From contig CAYQBU010000188.1 of the NCBI GenBank assembly GCA_964415785.1, positions 1-7,515 on the forward strand: a DNA stretch of 7,515 nt. The letters are read 5' to 3'. The position numbers were made by a program, and so were the translations under genes. Below are positions 6,694 to 7,515 of this stretch, in pieces (position 1 is the stretch's first letter; each line of letters begins with the position of its first letter). The DNA is from SLJM01 sp964415785 (GTDB lineage Bacteria > Myxococcota_A > Bradymonadia > Bradymonadales > Bradymonadaceae). Below the pieces are notes generated by a model. That model did not search any database and was not told where the DNA came from. It was given only the letters and a program-made list of their open reading frames with translations.

Positions 6694-7101
6694 TCAACCG
6701 CCGTTGACGGTATCCTCGATAAGCGCCTCGATCTCTTGGTTTTCGTGCATCTCCATCAGGATGTCCGATCCACCCACGAATTCGCCGCCGATATAGACCT
6801 GAGGGATGGTGGGCCAGTTGGAGTAGTCCTTGATGCCCTGGCGTTTTTCGGGGTCCTGGAGGATGTCGACGGTGTGGACGGGGTGGCCATAGGAGGCGAG
6901 GATTTGAGCGGCCCGGGCCGAAAAGCCACAGCGAGGCTGCTGGGGATTGCCCTTCATGTAGAGGACAATGGCGTGGTCGGTGACCTCTCGTTCGATCTCG
7001 CTATGGATGTCGCCGCCTTCCTGGCGCGTCTTGGGGGCGTCGGGAGAGGGCTCGTCGCCAGCGATGGGCAGAGAGATCTTTTTGTTGTCGTCGTTGCTCA
7101 T
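6694..7101 (-). CDS. grxD: Monothiol (CGFS-type) glutaredoxin, Grx4 family
   Basis: A 135-aa class II glutaredoxin that binds a glutathione-ligated [2Fe-2S] cluster and acts in Fe-S transfer and iron sensing, often together with BolA. The active site is CGFS at 58-61. Other glutathione and cluster-binding features are K50 in LYMKGNPQQPRCGFS, WPTIPQVYIGGEFVGG at 96-111 with the cis-proline at 100, and GSD at 111-113. The first 30 residues (MSNDDNKKISLPIAGDEPSP and onward) form a polar extension not found in the compact E. coli protein. ATG 7101 has AGGA upstream. It lies 33 bp after bolA on the same strand, so the two are almost certainly co-transcribed, and it precedes rpsP by 123 bp. Confidence 0.94.
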   Translation of the reverse strand: MSNDDNKKISLPIAGDEPSPDAPKTRQEGGDIHSEIEREVTDHAIVLYMKGNPQQPRCGFSARAAQILASYGHPVHTVDILQDPEKRQGIKDYSNWPTIPQVYIGGEFVGGSDILMEMHENQEIEALIEDTVNGG

Positions 7102-7134
7102 GGTGGGGGTCCTATTGGTGTGGTGTGAGCAGGT

Positions 7135-7380
7135 TTATTGGTTTTCCCATTCCGAGGGGGTAAATACCTCGAGAGTTAATGCGTGAATGGGGCCCTTCAT
7201 TTCCTCGCTGAGCGCTTCGTAGACGGCGCGGTGACGGCTGACGCGGCTTTTGTCCTCAAATTGCTCGGCAATGATGCGGGCCTTGTAGTGATCTTTGGTG
7301 CCCGTCAGGTCCGTCAGATCGACCTGGGCGCCGGGAAGATGCTCTTGGATCTTTTGAACGATTGCGTCGGGTTCCATCAT
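7135..7380 (-). CDS. bolA: BolA family protein (BolA2/IbaG-like)
   Basis: An 81-aa BolA-fold protein. BolA proteins form [2Fe-2S]-bridged heterodimers with CGFS glutaredoxins and help in Fe-S delivery or iron and stress regulation. Visible landmarks are KDHYKARIIAEQF (29-41), RHRAVYEAL (49-57, the helix-turn-helix-like part) and the near-invariant His in PIHALTL (H66), followed by the TPSEW C terminus. There is no cysteine in the cluster-binding loop; H31 is the alternative ligand, as in BolA2/IbaG-like members. The start is the first of two adjacent ATGs (7380), six bases after GGAGAG; a TTG at 7386 is less likely. It lies directly upstream of the CGFS glutaredoxin gene, its expected partner. 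Confidence 0.93.
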   Translation of the reverse strand: MMEPDAIVQKIQEHLPGAQVDLTDLTGTKDHYKARIIAEQFEDKSRVSRHRAVYEALSEEMKGPIHALTLEVFTPSEWENQ

Positions 7381-7386
7381 GGCCAA

Positions 7387-7515
7387 CTCTCCGAGTGGAA
7401 ATAATCTGGAATCGGGCGGTCAATGCCTGGCCTGCATGATGGATCCATTGAAGAGTGATGCCGCGGGGCAAAGGGTCCACTCAGGCCAAAGTACACTTGA
7501 GGGTATGTAATGACC
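7387..7515. other. Noncoding region upstream of bolA
   Basis: I see no gene in these 129 bases. A 10-bp palindrome ATGGATCCAT lies at 7439-7448. A minus-strand TTGACC (plus 7418-7423) resembles a -35 box but has no well-spaced -10 partner. The bolA-grxD transcript probably starts here, or further right beyond the window. Confidence 0.3.

Noticed and set aside
7398..7423. TTGACC and TATTTC on the minus strand as a sigma-70 promoter for bolA
   Set aside because: The spacer is only 14 bases and the -10 match is poor.

Overview
The window is about 7.5 kb of GC-rich DNA (roughly 60% by eye), gene-dense and clearly bacterial. It holds nine complete protein genes and a housekeeping translation operon. 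I see no tRNA, rRNA, CRISPR array, integrase or transposase. The taxonomic guess is the Myxococcota / former Deltaproteobacteria group, possibly a Bradymonadales-like lineage. It rests on four points: high GC, a DUF4377-type lipoprotein, strongly acidic proteins, and ribosomal protein S16 with a long charged tail. It is an inference, not a demonstration.

Left part (3-2441, minus strand): a large gamma-class adenine-N6 DNA methyltransferase of the Eco57I/TaqI-like type, with SAM motif DPACGSGTF, catalytic NPPW and a C-terminal target-recognition region. I see no nuclease motif in it. It ends 2 bases inside the left edge, so any restriction or defence partner would lie outside the window. A 95-bp divergent gap separates it from a plus-strand acidic lipoprotein (2537-3109) with a DUF4377-like domain.

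Middle (3110-3953): a 193-bp intergenic stretch with a degenerate 24-bp tandem duplication, then a plus-strand HD-domain phosphohydrolase of the YedJ/YpgQ type (3303-3953). Its 3' end overlaps by 16 bp the convergent glyoxalase I gene.

Right part (3938-7380, all minus strand). In transcription order the genes are bolA, grxD (monothiol glutaredoxin, CGFS), rpsP (S16), khpA (KH domain), rimM, trmD and gloA-type glyoxalase I. The rpsP-khpA-rimM-trmD block is the classic bacterial ribosome-maturation and tRNA-modification operon. S16 assembles into the 30S subunit, RimM helps mature the S19/16S head region, KhpA is a small RNA-binding chaperone, and TrmD makes m1G37 in tRNA. RimM and TrmD overlap by four bases, with trmD probably starting at UUG. 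BolA and the CGFS glutaredoxin form a known [2Fe-2S]-bridged pair and sit next to each other just upstream. The usual last gene, rplS, does not follow trmD; glyoxalase I does.

The least ordinary feature is the roughly 95-residue low-complexity tail on S16: an Ala/Lys/Glu helix-like segment followed by an Asp/Ser polyanion. Part of it is encoded by perfect 9-bp tandem repeats. I found no clear sign of a wholly new multi-gene system. The best leads are the S16 tail, the unpartnered methyltransferase at the edge, and the repeat upstream of the HD gene.
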